Positions 34,007-45,180 of a stretch of 64,000 bases of DNA are shown here, piece by piece. The translations under genes were made by a program, and so were the position numbers. The stretch's first letter is position 1. The number at the start of each line of letters is the position of its first letter. A model generated the notes under the pieces. The model saw only the letters and a program-made list of their open reading frames with translations, did not search any database and was not told the origin of the DNA. Source of the stretch: Podocnemis expansa (taxonomy: Eukaryota; Chordata; Testudines; Podocnemididae); contig ML681963.1 in the NCBI GenBank assembly GCA_007922195.1, positions 139,688,568-139,752,567 on the forward strand. The letters are read 5' to 3'.

Positions 34007-34280
34007 GCCTAGACAGCTAAACTATACAACTCTGTGCTTTTCTGTTTTGCAATAATCTGCACGTTTTTCTGATTCTTATAGTGTCTAGACCACTTTCCTT
34101 AGTGGATGGCTTTGTTATAGTAGCCCTGTGATGCTTTTCATCTTGAGTGTACAGAACCTAAAAGGTATCTGCAAGCCAAGTTGTATAGTTATGGTTAAAG
34201 GCCAGATCTGTAAATGTGTTTAGAAACTAAAAGATGCCAGTAGGTGCTCAGTAGAATTTTCAAATACTCCAGATCCTTAG

Positions 34281-34350
34281 GTAAAACAAGCAAGTAGTCC
34301 TATGGCACTTAAAGACTAACAAATTTATTTATTGCATGAGCTTTCATGGC
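34281..34350 (-). repeat. HCR repeat family, copy 3 (short fragment)
   Basis: AAAACAAGCAAGTAGTCC, then GACTAACAAATTTATTTATT and GCATGAGCTTTCATGG. This is the distal part of the unit on the minus strand, truncated before the core. Confidence 0.8.
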
Positions 34351-34569
34351 TGTTTTTGAAAATCCTACTAAGTGCCTAAATACATTTATAAAGCTGGCCC
34401 TAAGTCTTTCTGCAATGCACATGCAAATTAGATTGCATGAAAGCAGGACTTAATTGTGACTATGGATTCTTTTCACATTATAACAGGTAATTTGACTTCA
34501 CCCTCCCTCTATGTGCTGTTTCCTAGAGTTTGAATCTTTACAAATGCTTTGATTTGCTGTTGCATTATG

Positions 34570-34735
34570 ACCTGATCCCATGTCTTATACTGCTTTGCAT
34601 TTATTTTCATCCCATTCTGTAAATTCTCCCTCTTCAAAGCATCTGACGAAGTGGGATTTTCTCCCACGAAAGCTCATGCGATAAATAAATCTGTCAGTCT
34701 TTAAGTGCCACAAGACTCCTTGCTTTTTGTACAAA
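34570..34735 (+). repeat. HCR repeat family, copy 4 (core intact)
   Basis: A plus-oriented unit: CCTGATCCCATGTCTTATAC, CATCCCATTCTGTAAATTC, the core, and CAGTCTTTAAGTGCCAC. The core has CTGACGA at 34,643-34,649, a hairpin GTGGGA-TTTTC-TCCCAC and GAAA at 34,668-34,671. This is the consensus arrangement of the hammerhead ribozyme catalytic core. Helix III and the cleavage triplet are not clear. Confidence 0.82.
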
Positions 34736-34902
34736 AGCATGGAGTTTCCCTTTGTGTGTGTGTGCGCAGTGCTGGGCTAAGCAAGATGTGCATACGCATA
34801 TGTATCTGAGGTAGGTACAGCATGGTGACTTAAAGGGAGTGGGAGCTGCAGTTCTAGGGTGGGATTGATTTGTGTGACTTTGAACCAGCTTTGATCTACA
34901 CA

Positions 34903-35192
34903 TAGGGCTACCAGATACCAAATCATGGAAAGGAGGACAGGGCAGTACGAATAGGAGGACATTGGAGGACACATGGAGAAAATGTAGTATTAATGTAATA
35001 TTCTTCTGTTTTTAGGGGGCCCTGAAATGCTTCACCCTAAAAATAGGGTGTTCCAGAGCACTCCACAATACTTTAACCCCTGTAAGTAAAAAGCTAGACA
35101 AAATCATGTATTTTTAAAACACCTCCTGGACGGAGGACATGAAGGTAAAAAGGAGGACATGTCCTCCTTCTGCCTGACATCTGGTAACCCTA
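34903..35192. mobile_element. hAT-like MITE (TAGGGYTACCAGAT ends)
   Basis: A 290-bp element with inverted ends TAGGGCTACCAGAT and ATCTGGTAACCCTA and near-identical 8-bp flanks TCTACACA (34,895-34,902) and ACTACACA (35,193-35,200). GGAGGACA motifs repeat on both flanks in inverse orientation. The central TTTTTAGGGGGCCC...CCTAAAAATAGGG and TACTTTAACCCCTG modules recur in the hAT-type element at 32,877. Confidence 0.8.
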
Positions 35193-35200
35193 ACTACACA

Positions 35201-35827
35201 CAAAGTTACACCATTTAACTAAAGGTATAGATCCTGCAGCAATTATGCATGAGGATACTCTATGCAGAACTGAAATCTAACTTACATTGGTTTAGCTAGT
35301 CCTTGTTAATTTGCAGGACCTCCACGTGACACTTATGGACAGTTTTTTGGTACCTAAATGGAACCTGAGTTCCTTGGAAAAATCTGGCCCTGATTGTGGC
35401 TTCTGTGCTTTCTGGAGAATCTGGACATCTATGTGTAAGAAGCTAGATCAGCTGCTAACATGATAGCCGTGCCAACTCTTTCTTCACTGACCCCAATGCT
35501 CTCCAGCCCATTCTGCACAGTTATCCCAATTCCTACCAGTTCTGTCTCATTTTTCCAGTCTCATGTGAAGAGGAGTTAAACCTGAAAAGAACAATACATT
35601 TATCTCGTGTGGGATTTGAATCAAAAATGTTCCAAACACCCATGGAGCTCTGATAGAAGGCACTTTTACTTATAAAGGGGCAAATGGGTGGTGAGTTGTT
35701 AGTCTCACTACTAGTCTGGTGAGCAGGCCAGAAGTGATTACGGCAGGTCAAGAGACAATGGTGATTATAAACGCTTCAATATTAATTGCACTTCTAGACT
35801 CTTGACTGTCTGTATGTGTATGGAATG
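35201..35827. other. Unique-like non-coding DNA
   Basis: Nothing recognised. Confidence 0.5.
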
Positions 35828-36030
35828 CAAGTGAGGTGTAGTGGCAGGCTGGATTAAGATTTAGGAGATGTTGTTCCCAGATCTGCTACTGGGTGATTCT
35901 GGGCAAGTCATTCCATTTCTCTGTTCTTCAGTATTCTCAGCTGGCCTCCTTTGTAATGTGTTTTGAGACCTGGCTAGAAAGTGCTATATAAAGCGTTGAG
36001 ATCTGGCTAGAAAGTGCTGTATAAAGAGAA
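35828..36030 (+). repeat. MIR/CORE-SINE-like remnant with 33-bp tail duplication
   Basis: GATCTGCTACTGGGTGATTC then GGGCAAGTCATTCCATTTCT is MIR-like on the plus strand. Its 3' part contains a 33-bp tandem duplication: GAGACCTGGCTAGAAAGTGC at 35,965 and GAGATCTGGCTAGAAAGTGC at 35,998. Confidence 0.7.
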
Positions 36031-37601
36031 TTCATGAGTTATTACAATCCTTCTAACTGCAGTGTGTGTTAACAGTTATGTTCTAATTGTCTTTGAAGTT
36101 AGCATTTGTCATTTAATGCCACTGCAAAATAAAAGCCTGAGGCTATATTTTCAAAACAGAGGTGTTTATGTTATGTCCACAAAATACACACTTTCAATCA
36201 AAAAAAAAGTTGTGCATAAAGAACTGCAACATGTTCACAGTACTCATTTTACATGACACATACAAATGAGTGTTTCCATGAGTAATTACCTGTTTGCATA
36301 TGAACACACATATTTCATGCATGCAATTTAGACTCCAACACTCACAGAAATGTTGTCCTTAGCCTCCATTTATGAATATGCTTGAGGCTGTTTCTCTACC
36401 AGGTTATTCTGAAGATGTCTCACTTTCAAAATGTGCTATTTGCGTCAATATTCCTCTCTTGAAGGCTCATTTGAGTCCTTCCTGACACACGTTCAGCTCT
36501 CCCTTGCCTGTGATACCACACTTCCATTAGGGGAAGCCTATATCATATGTTCTCTGTACATAGCTGAAGTTAGCTATGAACAGGTCTGCAACAGAGCAAT
36601 GCAAGAGCTGTTAGTGTCACAGCAAGATGTATCCTTGGCCTGCAAAATAAAAGGGCTAATGTTCATGCGGGCCAGTGCCTGATGTTCTGGCTGGATGATA
36701 ACTTTAGAGGGCTTATGTTGGACACCTATGGCTTGCTGGAATTGTTCTTATCTGCACTGATTTAAAGGTCACCATTTAGTCATTGCAGTTAGTTGGTGCA
36801 TTTGGTCTTGCATTAGTTTCCTTAGTTATGTTTCCGTGTCTATTTTTTCATAGCTGTTTGGAGAGTTCTAAACCTGCTATTTCATGTCCCTTAGTCCCAT
36901 TGCTTTGTTGGTCAATCGGCTGTGTGTGAGGCACAATGGAGAATTGAGGATTCAGAGCGGCCACTTTGCAAACTCTTTCCAAGTCTAAACTGATAGGGGA
37001 TGATGAACCATTTCCCTTTCTCAGAATTGTGATTAAGGCCCCCACTCTTTCTAATTCCAACAGAAGTATCCCCTGCCATGACATCCGCACTTACCATGTA
37101 CTGTGTAGTCTCACATTTGGAACAGATGTCCATGCTAGGAGCTGTGCTCCCCAATCCCTTGCTACAACAGCTGTTTCATTGAGTGGCAGAGCCAGGGGGA
37201 CTGAGTAGTCTGATTGGCTGAACCACTCACTCGCCTTCAGTGCTGTAAAAAGTACACATTCTAAGACTAGTCAAACACATGTGTGACTCTCTACATTCCC
37301 TCTCTTCCCCACCCCCATAAACACACATCTTGTTGGTTTATGACCGTTTGCCATTATTTATCTTAACTGAAAATTGGGCAAGGACAAAAGTCAGGTGCGT
37401 AAGAAACTAAATGCTCATTTGGCAGGACTCAGGTTGGAACCACAGCCCATTGGTTCACCAGCTGCTTTTGTTTCCCCAAGTCCTCCTCCTTTCCTTTCAT
37501 CCAAGCACAATATATATCATATATACTCAGCCTATACAAAAAAGGCTTTCACACAGTCTCATACTTGCATCCCTCTACACAGTCACACACCAGCTCTCTC
37601 T
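36031..37601. other. Unique-like non-coding DNA
   Basis: No gene could be supported. The open frames (for example 36,431-36,682) lack recognisable domains. Confidence 0.5.
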
Positions 37602-37609
37602 TCCTATGA

Positions 37610-37885
37610 CAGGGATCTGCAAAGTGTGGCTCTGGAGCCACATGTGGCTCTTTGGCTGCCCCCTTGTGGCTCCAGTGTCTGGGCCCCCTCCTGTACTGGC
37701 AGACCCTGTGGGCTTTCCACACCAGGCTCTGGGCTCCCCTGCCACTAGGGAACCCTGCAGCAGGTGCCCTGGCCCAGATTCCAGCTTTCCCAACCAGAAG
37801 GCTACACTCACTGTGGCTCTCAAAACACTTGGTTATTGAAGGAGTTTTTAAAAATGGCTCTTGTCTTTCAGATTCCTGACCTCTG
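37610..37885. mobile_element. Diverged hAT-like element (GTGGCTCTGGAGCCACATGT type)
   Basis: It starts CAGGGATCTGCAAAGTGTGG and contains GTGGCTCTGGAGCCACATGT-type sequence. The flanks TCCTATGA (37,602-37,609) and CCCTATAA (37,886-37,893) match at 6 of 8 positions. The right terminal repeat is poorly preserved, so the assignment is tentative. Confidence 0.5.
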
Positions 37886-37893
37886 CCCTATAA

Positions 37894-38547
37894 CACCCTG
37901 CCAAAAACACACTCCAGGGTACTTACTAATTCATACAACCACAGTGCCATAAGTACAACTCATCTATAAGTTCTCTCCCATACACACATAATAGCCACAA
38001 GCATCCCCTCTCTCCTACATGTTCTTTGCAGCCACACACTCTTACCCTACCATACAAACTTCCCTTAAAACAATCACACACAAAATATACTCAAGCAGCA
38101 TATGCTTAGTCACATACCCTGCTATGGCAAGGCTTTACTGTATCCTAGTACAATCATTTCTATTTTACCATTATCACATCATTTGCATAGACAATGTGTG
38201 GGGACTAGTTTCACTTTATCTCACTTGATACTATGCAACTGTTTAAAACAGAAAGCTCAAAAAGGCTCTTGTCTTTCACTGAGGTGAAAGGGAAATAATG
38301 CATTTCACTCCCCCTAATGCAAAAACATGTGTTCTCTGCAGTGATGGCAATAGATTAATCAGAGTGACATGTGTGCTATAAGGAACTTCATTTATTCCTC
38401 TTCCTAAGGATTAATATTGGGACTGGGCAAATGCAAAGGGAAAAAACATGCTCATGAAAATTCATGAAACTATTTTTTGCCCATTAATTTCTAAGCATTC
38501 TGTGGCTGAATAAGAAGGAAGTGGAGATGCTTTTGCCCAAAGGGCAT
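37894..38547. other. Unique-like AT-rich DNA
   Basis: Nothing recognised. Confidence 0.5.
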
Positions 38548-38640
38548 GTGGTCTAGTGGATTAAACATGGGGCTAGGATCCAAGAGTCAGGACTCTTGGA
38601 TTCCAATCCTGCTGTGCTATTTTGTGACCATTACAAAGGA
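38548..38640 (+). repeat. MIR/CORE-SINE-like 5' remnant
   Basis: TGGTCTAGTGGATTAAACAT resembles a tRNA-derived box A region, followed by a GATTCCAATCCTGC box B-like stretch and CTGTGCTATTTTGTGACC. An imperfect inverted repeat, ATCCAAGAGTC/GACTCTTGGAT, lies between the boxes. Confidence 0.65.
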
Positions 38641-39488
38641 AATTCAATAAAACTCACTATGTAAAAGCAATGTCTTGAAATACAGAATTGTGATGCCCAT
38701 AACAACCTTAACTCCCTCCTGCCTGTACCTTACAATAAGATCTTTCATTGTAGGAGTGTACAAAATGTAGATCCTTAACTCATGGAGCCAGTGTGTGAAA
38801 AGGCAGGCTGGGCACAAAGATGCTCCCCATATTCCTTCTAAACAGGAATGTGCAAACTGCACTCTGTCACCTAATCAAATCCATGCAAATGTTCAGCGTC
38901 GGCAGCAAGGTGTGAGTAATGGGTTCAGTAAGGGCAGATGTTCTATATAAAAACAAGGCAATGTTTACCTATATCTATAAAAACACCTGAATTCATGGAG
39001 TACCAGCCTGCAGCCATAACAATTGGAATGGGCGTGCGAGAGTTCTATTTTGCATTGCCTGGATGTGGGGGAATTTGATGGTATCAGCAGAAGCAGGTAG
39101 GCAGACAGTGTGCACATTTCTGATGGATAGATAATGGGCATGCGGCAGTATATAATGCTAAAGGATATTCATTACTCTGAATGTTTACGGGTGATTCAGG
39201 ACTAAGAAGAAATGTTCTCCAAACTCAGCCATGTAGAAACATAGCCACTATGACAGATACCCAGAAGTGCAGCACATAGGGAATCAATCTTGTTGCATCC
39301 ATAGAATGGAGCTCTCACTGATACATGTGTTGTAGGAAGCACAGCAAATTCATTACAAAATTAAAATAAAATAATCTGCAGCACAACAGTAAAGTGAACA
39401 GTTTGCCTGGTCACCAGGATTAACTGACACTTACCACAGTGGTATCCAAGAAACTACAATGTCCCGTATGCTTAGGATAGAAAAAAAG
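38641..39488. other. Unique-like non-coding DNA
   Basis: Nothing recognised. Confidence 0.5.
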
Positions 39489-39496
39489 GCCAACAT

Positions 39497-39722
39497 CAGG
39501 GGTCTCAAACTCATACCCTGATGGCCATATGAGGTCCCTAAAGTTATTTCTTGAGGCCCGCAATGACACTATCGCTATCCATATTTGCAATACTATTGTA
39601 TGAAAAGGTTTCAGTGGTGCAGCCCTGGGGCTACTGTACCAGCCCTCATGCGCAGTACAGCCCTTGGGCTAACATACAAGTCCCCATGTGGCATTCATGG
39701 TGATTTGAGTTTGAGACCCCTG
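39497..39722. mobile_element. hAT-type MITE (CAGGGGTCTCAAAC family), copy 2
   Basis: A 226-bp copy with ends CAGGGGTCTCAAAC and GTTTGAGACCCCTG (perfect inverted repeats) and near-perfect 8-bp flanks GCCAACAT and GCCTACAT. It is longer than its relatives because of an internal duplication around CAGCCCT...GGGCTA. Confidence 0.9.
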
Positions 39723-39852
39723 GCCTACATTCAGGAAAACACATATTCGCATGTTAACTCCCACTGAAGTCAATAGCTCTTAAACACTTGCTTCAGTGTT
39801 TTGCTGTTGACAAAGTTGATTTTTTAATGGTGACAGTTGTATGACATACACT

Positions 39853-40043
39853 CGAGGAGTCCTGTGGCACTTTTAAAGACTAACAAATTTATTCATCACA
39901 TGAAATTTCATGGAGGAAATCCCACTTTGTCAGATGCTTTGAAGACAAAAACTCATGGGATAAATAAATTTGTTAGTCTTCAAAAGTGCCACAGGTCTCC
40001 TTGCTTGTTTTGCTGAACTAAGCTAATGCAGCTACCCCTGTGG
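39853..40043. repeat. HCR repeat family, copy 5 (head-to-head)
   Basis: A minus arm (GAGGAGTCCTGTGGCAC...CCCACTTTGTCAGATGC) is followed by a plus arm (ATAAATAAATTTGTTAGTC...GTGCCACAGGTCTCCTTG) and a terminal CTAATGCAGCTACCCCTGTG. The two arms can pair as a hairpin. Confidence 0.8.
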
Positions 40044-40104
40044 AACTTGTCAACATTGCAAGGCACATGTAATCCATTGGCTAATCATCAGCATGACACC
40101 ATAC

Positions 40105-40410
40105 ATTTATTATTAATATTATGGTAGTTCCTAGAGATCCCATCCAACATCAGGGCCCTATGTGCTAGGCAATATGCAATTTATAGAAAGAGGCAGTACT
40201 TACACTAAAGATATTATGATCCAGCTAGACAAGCCAGAGAAAGAGTGGAAAAAAAAGGATACAGCTTACAAAGAGAAGATTGGGAACTGATGCACATAGG
40301 AAGGAAGTGACTTGCCCAAAGTCACAAAGAAAGACAGAAATGTGGCAGAGCTGGAGACTGACCCCAGATCACCTTAGTCCCAGACCAGCGCAGTAAGAAT
40401 GAGATCACCT
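40105..40410 (-). repeat. MIR/CORE-SINE-like remnant with L2-like tail
   Basis: On the plus strand: TATTAATATTATGGTAG, CCCTATGTGCTAGGCAATAT, and later GTGACTTGCCCAAAGTCACA and GGCAGAGCTGGAGACTGACC. This is the reverse complement of a CORE-SINE with its tail, the same order as 13,585-13,857. Confidence 0.7.
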
Positions 40411-41238
40411 TTCCACCTGTGACAACTATATTACAGCCGTCTCATATATTAAACATGTCATTATGCTATAATAGGTGCCCCACATTCCCAGAAAGCAGCA
40501 TTGTCACGCTGGTTCTGTGTATAACACAGGAACAGGGTAAGCTTAAACTGCCTATGTTTTTTACTCACAATCTTTTTAATCCTGCTTTTGGAGGGGAATA
40601 CAATATAAACGAGATTCAACCTTGACCAGCTCTCTTCGAAGGCCATGCGTAGTTTTTCCTGCAGGGCTCTAAAGACATTAGTAAGACCTGCATAATGTCT
40701 TATCGTCTTCCAGCTCACACAGGTGCATAGGAATATATTTTCTTCTTTGGCACTCTTTATGAGAGTGACAAGTGCAACTTGTTTGCTAAATGCACCGCGC
40801 TGCCAATGAGAACCAGTAGACACCAGATGAAAATGCCAAGGGGGAATTTCCATGACAGTTGCTGCAACATTAGATTACTTTTGAGAATTTTGTCCCACAT
40901 ATCTGATGGCATAAAATGGTCAGTGCTCCCCAGTTTTAGAATGAAAGATTGAGTTCAACTTCACAGACTCTTTCCAGGGCTTGCACTCTTCCTAAACAAC
41001 CAGCTGGCCTCAACAATACATATTATGTAGATTGACTTGCTGCTTGACAGAATGACCTGGCCCAGTTTGCATGATGGCCTGGAGTGGTGTATTTCTATCA
41101 TAAAGGATCAATTATTATGGGTGGACTGAAGGCAAATGGCACAGTAGATTAATACTTCTCTCCCCTACTCTCTTTGCCCCTAAGGGCTGAGTGTTCCATA
41201 GTGTCTTAAGTCCAAAGTAGTGTCATCAGTATTTGTGT
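40411..41238. other. Unique-like non-coding DNA
   Basis: A 130-codon minus-strand frame (40,461-40,853) has no recognised domain and was not accepted as a gene. Confidence 0.5.
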
Positions 41239-41241
41239 TTT

Positions 41242-41273
41242 AAAAAAAAAAAAAAAGAAAGAAAGAAAGAAAA
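41242..41273. repeat. Poly(A)/(GAAA)n low-complexity run
   Basis: About 14 A residues followed by GAAA repeats. No element body typical of a retroposon was recognised upstream. Confidence 0.9.
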
Positions 41274-41924
41274 CTAAACAAGGAAGGCCCCCGGGTATGT
41301 GTCCAAACACTTGCTTGAATGAAAACACTCAGCTGCATGTTTGCAGCGTCTTCCCTCTCGAACCATCCCCCTGGAGGGCAGAGCTCTCTGTGGTGGAATG
41401 TGGGTGTGTACACGTGTGTGAGGATCAGTAACTCTTGGTTTCCACCCACTCAAGTGAAAGGGAAGCCCAAAGATTCCAAGAGACAGGCTGCTGTGACAGT
41501 TCTGCTCCATACCTCACCATTGCTTCTAAAACCCATGCTGAATAGGGACAATGAAATCTAGTAAAGGGCCAGCAGGGTGTGAGGGACAGTAAAAAGGGAC
41601 TGATTTGCCAACAGTCTTGTTTGATCTTTCACCTGTTTCCCATGACAAGGAATTATATTTATTTAAATTTTTAAACTAATGTGTTGCCTGCGTCCAATCA
41701 AGGGTCTCATTTCCCAGTGAAGACATTTAGGATCATGCATGATGGAACCTGTGTGTGCACATAAGATAGTGAAATGAATATAGATGCCTGAGATATAGAT
41801 CTTTTCTCCCCCCTCGCCTATTTTTCTCTTCTTTCTGCCCACTTAAGTTTTCCGGCTATTTCCTTCTCCTGGATCACAATTCCCAGGAAAGACCATGACT
41901 GAGCTATCCCAGCTACTTGTTCAT
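41274..41924. other. Unique-like non-coding DNA
   Basis: Nothing recognised. Confidence 0.5.
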
Positions 41925-42000
41925 TGTAAGCTCTTTGGTGCAGGGACCGTCTCTTTGTTAATATGTGCTACATGTTTACACGCAGTTTGAGATAAATAGC
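41925..42000 (+). repeat. Ancient SINE/LINE 3'-tail remnant
   Basis: TTGTAAGCTCTTTGGTGCAG followed by GGACCGTCTCTTTGTTAATA matches the tail type at 5,745. Confidence 0.5.
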
Positions 42001-42172
42001 CATATGGATCTTGAGGCACAGAGGCTGCATCAAACGGTGGCAGATTCAGTAGGCACAGACTGTAATCCCTTCCTTGCTATTGAGCAACATTTGCACTCAA
42101 CATGGAAAGGACTGACACTTGCACATTGGCCTTTTCAGTCACTGTCATGCCCACAAGGCGTGCTATGAGCAT

Positions 42173-42411
42173 CAGTAAAACAAGCAAGGAGTTCTGTGGC
42201 ACTTAAAGACTAACATATTTATTTATTGCATGAGTTTTTGTGGGAGGAAATCCCACTTCATCAGATGCTTTGAAGATGGGGGAACTTATGGAATGGGAGG
42301 AAATAAATGCAGGGAAGTGTAAGTCATACAATAAATAAATGTGTTAGTCTTTAAGTACCACAGGGCTCCTTGTTTGCTTTACTGAACCAAACTAACACAG
42401 CTGCCCTTTAG
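42173..42411. repeat. HCR repeat family, copy 6 (head-to-head)
   Basis: A minus unit (GGAGTTCTGTGGCAC, AAATCCCACTTCATCAG, GGGGGAACTTATGGAATGGG) is joined to a plus arm (ATAAATAAATGTGTTAGTC, CTCCTTGTTTGC, AAACTAACACAGCTGCCC). The GAAA of the core is changed to AAAA. Confidence 0.82.
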
Positions 42412-43456
42412 AAATAGGAGCATCAGGGTCTTCTTCAGCGAATAAGAAACAACACGTTTACATAGCTCTTAGTGCAATGGAACCCTATACACTTGGTGCT
42501 ACTGTAATATGAACAGTAATACTTTTCCCTTGCCTAGTGTATTGTTAGATCAGAAAAGCCTGGATACATGCCATACACAGTTGCAGATGTTCCAATCTCT
42601 TGTATGGGGCAGGTGCCCAGATGCAATGTAGCTATTATGTGCAGTGTTCCTAACATGAAGTGAGGATCATCCCGCTACAAGTTTTGTGCTGATAGAAAGC
42701 TGACATATGTGCTCGCATGCCACTCATCCTCCTTATCACCCTCTGAATTGGGGGGTGGGGGGGATGTGGTCACTATGTCTCTATACCTTCTCAATCCCAA
42801 GCTCAGTTTGTGGCCCACTATGGCCATTATAAGCCTGCGGGCTGCTCTGGGATAGTGCAGGAAGGAAGAAGTGCTCAGAGGAGCTCTAGTATCGCACCAA
42901 TGCAACTGAGAGCCATAAGCCAGCTTTGCACACCACCCCAATTCTGAAACCTCTGCTTTTTGGGTGTAACTCAGTGATCTGGCCTTAAAGCTAGAGGAAT
43001 TCATGGGGTGGGGGGAAGAATTCTGAGTAACAATGTGGCCAACTCATGATTTTTCATGCATCTTGCAGAATTTGGTATGTTCCTTAAAGCCCCAGCTCCT
43101 GGAATCTTGTGATCACATGAGACTCTCAGCTTTCATTTCAAAATGTTAGTTTAGCCCTCATGATTGTGCAAAAAAGCTTGGAAAATGACCCAAGTGCACC
43201 CTAATGTCTGAAAAAGAGCCCTCCTAAATCCAAAGATTTTGCAGCCAATATCATGATATTTTTGTCAGCTGACTCATGATTTTTGAATGCTTAGGCTTGG
43301 CAGTACTAGTTTGGCACGGGAGGTCGAGTAGAAGATGATCCTAATGGCCCCTGCTGGACTGAAAATTGGTGAATCTTCATTGCTAGATCAGATTTCTGAA
43401 GCTTTGGCAGGCAACTTTGTCATGCTCTGCAGTTTGCCTATTTTTTTATCTTTATT
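42412..43456. other. Unique-like non-coding DNA
   Basis: Nothing recognised. Confidence 0.5.
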
Positions 43457-43464
43457 GTCTAGAC

Positions 43465-43634
43465 CACGGGTCTCAAACATGCAGCCCCTAAAGCTATTTC
43501 CTGTGGCCCACAATGACAAGATTGTTACTGATATTTGCAATATCGTTGTATGGAAAGGTTTCAGTGGTGCGGTCCTCAGGCTAACGTACTAATCCTCATG
43601 CGGCCCTTGTGGTGATTTGAGTTTGAGACCCCTC
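43465..43634. mobile_element. hAT-type MITE (CAGGGGTCTCAAAC family), copy 3
   Basis: A 170-bp copy with ends CACGGGTCTCAAAC and GTTTGAGACCCCTC and a perfect 8-bp duplication GTCTAGAC (43,457-43,464 and 43,635-43,642). Confidence 0.9.
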
Positions 43635-43642
43635 GTCTAGAC

Positions 43643-44292
43643 TCTCCTCTCCATGTTCTAGTCAGCTGCTGCATGCAAAGCACGGTGTGGGTCAAAAGTA
43701 CTTGGTAGCCAAAGTCCCAGGGAAACTCAGGAAGCAATACTGTTGTTTCAGTTAAACCACTCTTCCTTCTGAGTCAGTATGAACCAGTGTCACAGCCTGG
43801 TGTTTACAGGTGTTGTGTGTCTGGAGGTGTATTGTTGAAATTGCATAAGAACAGTCTAACTCCAAAGTCCCATAAAAACCGAAATGTAGATCATTCACCC
43901 TGCAGTTTCAACTGGAGACGTTATCCTTTCCTTTTGGTTCCTGGACTGAACTGGTTTGTAGCGTTACTGTGCATTGTTAAGTGACTGCACCCACATTTGT
44001 GTCACCAGGTCTAGATTCAGAGATTCTGCAGTGGATGAATTAGCACAAACACTATGTCTTGTACACCTTCTTTGTAAAAATCAGAACTGGGCTAAAACCA
44101 CCAAAAATGTCCTTTAAGTAGTCACTTAAATCAAGCTAAATATATAATTCATTTTGGTCCAGTGCTTGTTGTTTTGGAGTTGTTAGATAAGCAGTTGTTT
44201 TTTTAACTCAAACAAATGCTGGTAAAAAGCACATTTTAAACCTGCACAATAATGTATTCCAAAATAAAATAAAGTCAAAAAATGCTGAAACA
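43643..44292. other. Unique-like non-coding DNA
   Basis: Nothing recognised. Confidence 0.5.
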
Positions 44293-45180
44293 GGAAGTGG
44301 GGGCCTAGAGAACAGAGCTTTGGCATAGGACTCTGGAAACAGGGGTTCTGGGCTTGGCTCTACTGCTGTGTAACCTTGGCAATTCACTTCACTATTCTGC
44401 ACCCCAGTTTTCCTATCTGAATACTATAGATCAGTGGTTCCCATCCTTTTTGGCTTGCAGGCAGGGCAGGACTGGGTGGGGGCAGGGAAGAAGGCACAAC
44501 TGGGACCCAGAGTGTAGAAAACTGTGAGACCTTTCAAAGTTTTGGCTCAAGTGAGGGGGCATGGGAGTGTCATTTGAGCTCCCCACCTCAGGTGCTAAAA
44601 TGTTGTGGGCCATCCCTGCCTGAGGGCCACACTTATCATTTTTACAGTCCTGAAAAGCCACCAGCCTCCACCAGCAGCTTTCCCCCTGTGCCAAGCAGTT
44701 TGCCCCCTTGCTTGTTTATCTCCTAGCTTCCTGACTGCAGGAGAGAAACCATATGCATCTTGTAGCTCTGTGCACTTGATCTGGGTTCCAAGGCGGTGGC
44801 TCCCTTCTGCAACCAGCAGGATGGAAGATCAGGCTCCCCTCCCCTTCTCTTGACTTCAAGGACCTTAGCATCTATGGACCTAGGTGGAGCACTTTGTTGT
44901 GCTCCCTGCTACAGCCAGGGTGATCTGAGTGCTAAGGTCCTATGGCTGCAGCATTGGTCTTTTAGTCCTGTGGAAACACACTTTGCCTGGGTCCTTAAGC
45001 AGTGACTCCATTGTGCAGCCGACAGGAGAGGAGCGGGAGGCCACTCTGAAAGCCCCCAAGAGGCACTTTTGGCCCCTGGGCTGCAGGCTGAGAACCACTG
45101 TTCTAGATAATACTTCTGCTGTAGATAATTACTTTTAGATCTGTGGATCAAAGTACTATATAAGGGCTAAATATTCAATA
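44293..45180 (+). repeat. MIR/CORE-SINE-like remnant split by a hAT element
   Basis: The 5' part (44,293-44,431) has GGGTTCTGGGCTTGGCTCTA, TGTGTAACCTTGGCAATTCA and CCCAGTTTTCCTATCTGAAT. The 3' part (45,101-45,180) continues with AATACTTCTGCTGTAGATAA and CAAAGTACTATATAAGGGCT. The hAT-like element at 44,432-45,100 interrupts it. Confidence 0.72.
44432..45100. mobile_element. hAT-type non-autonomous element, 669 bp
   Basis: Ends CAGTGGTTCCCATCC and GGCTGAGAACCACTG, with flanks CTATAGAT and TTCTAGAT (6 of 8 identical). The ends are related to those of the element at 32,877. No transposase frame was seen. Confidence 0.8.

Noticed and set aside
40461..40853. 130-codon minus-strand frame
   Set aside because: No recognisable domain or start context; treated as a chance frame next to a MIR-like remnant.
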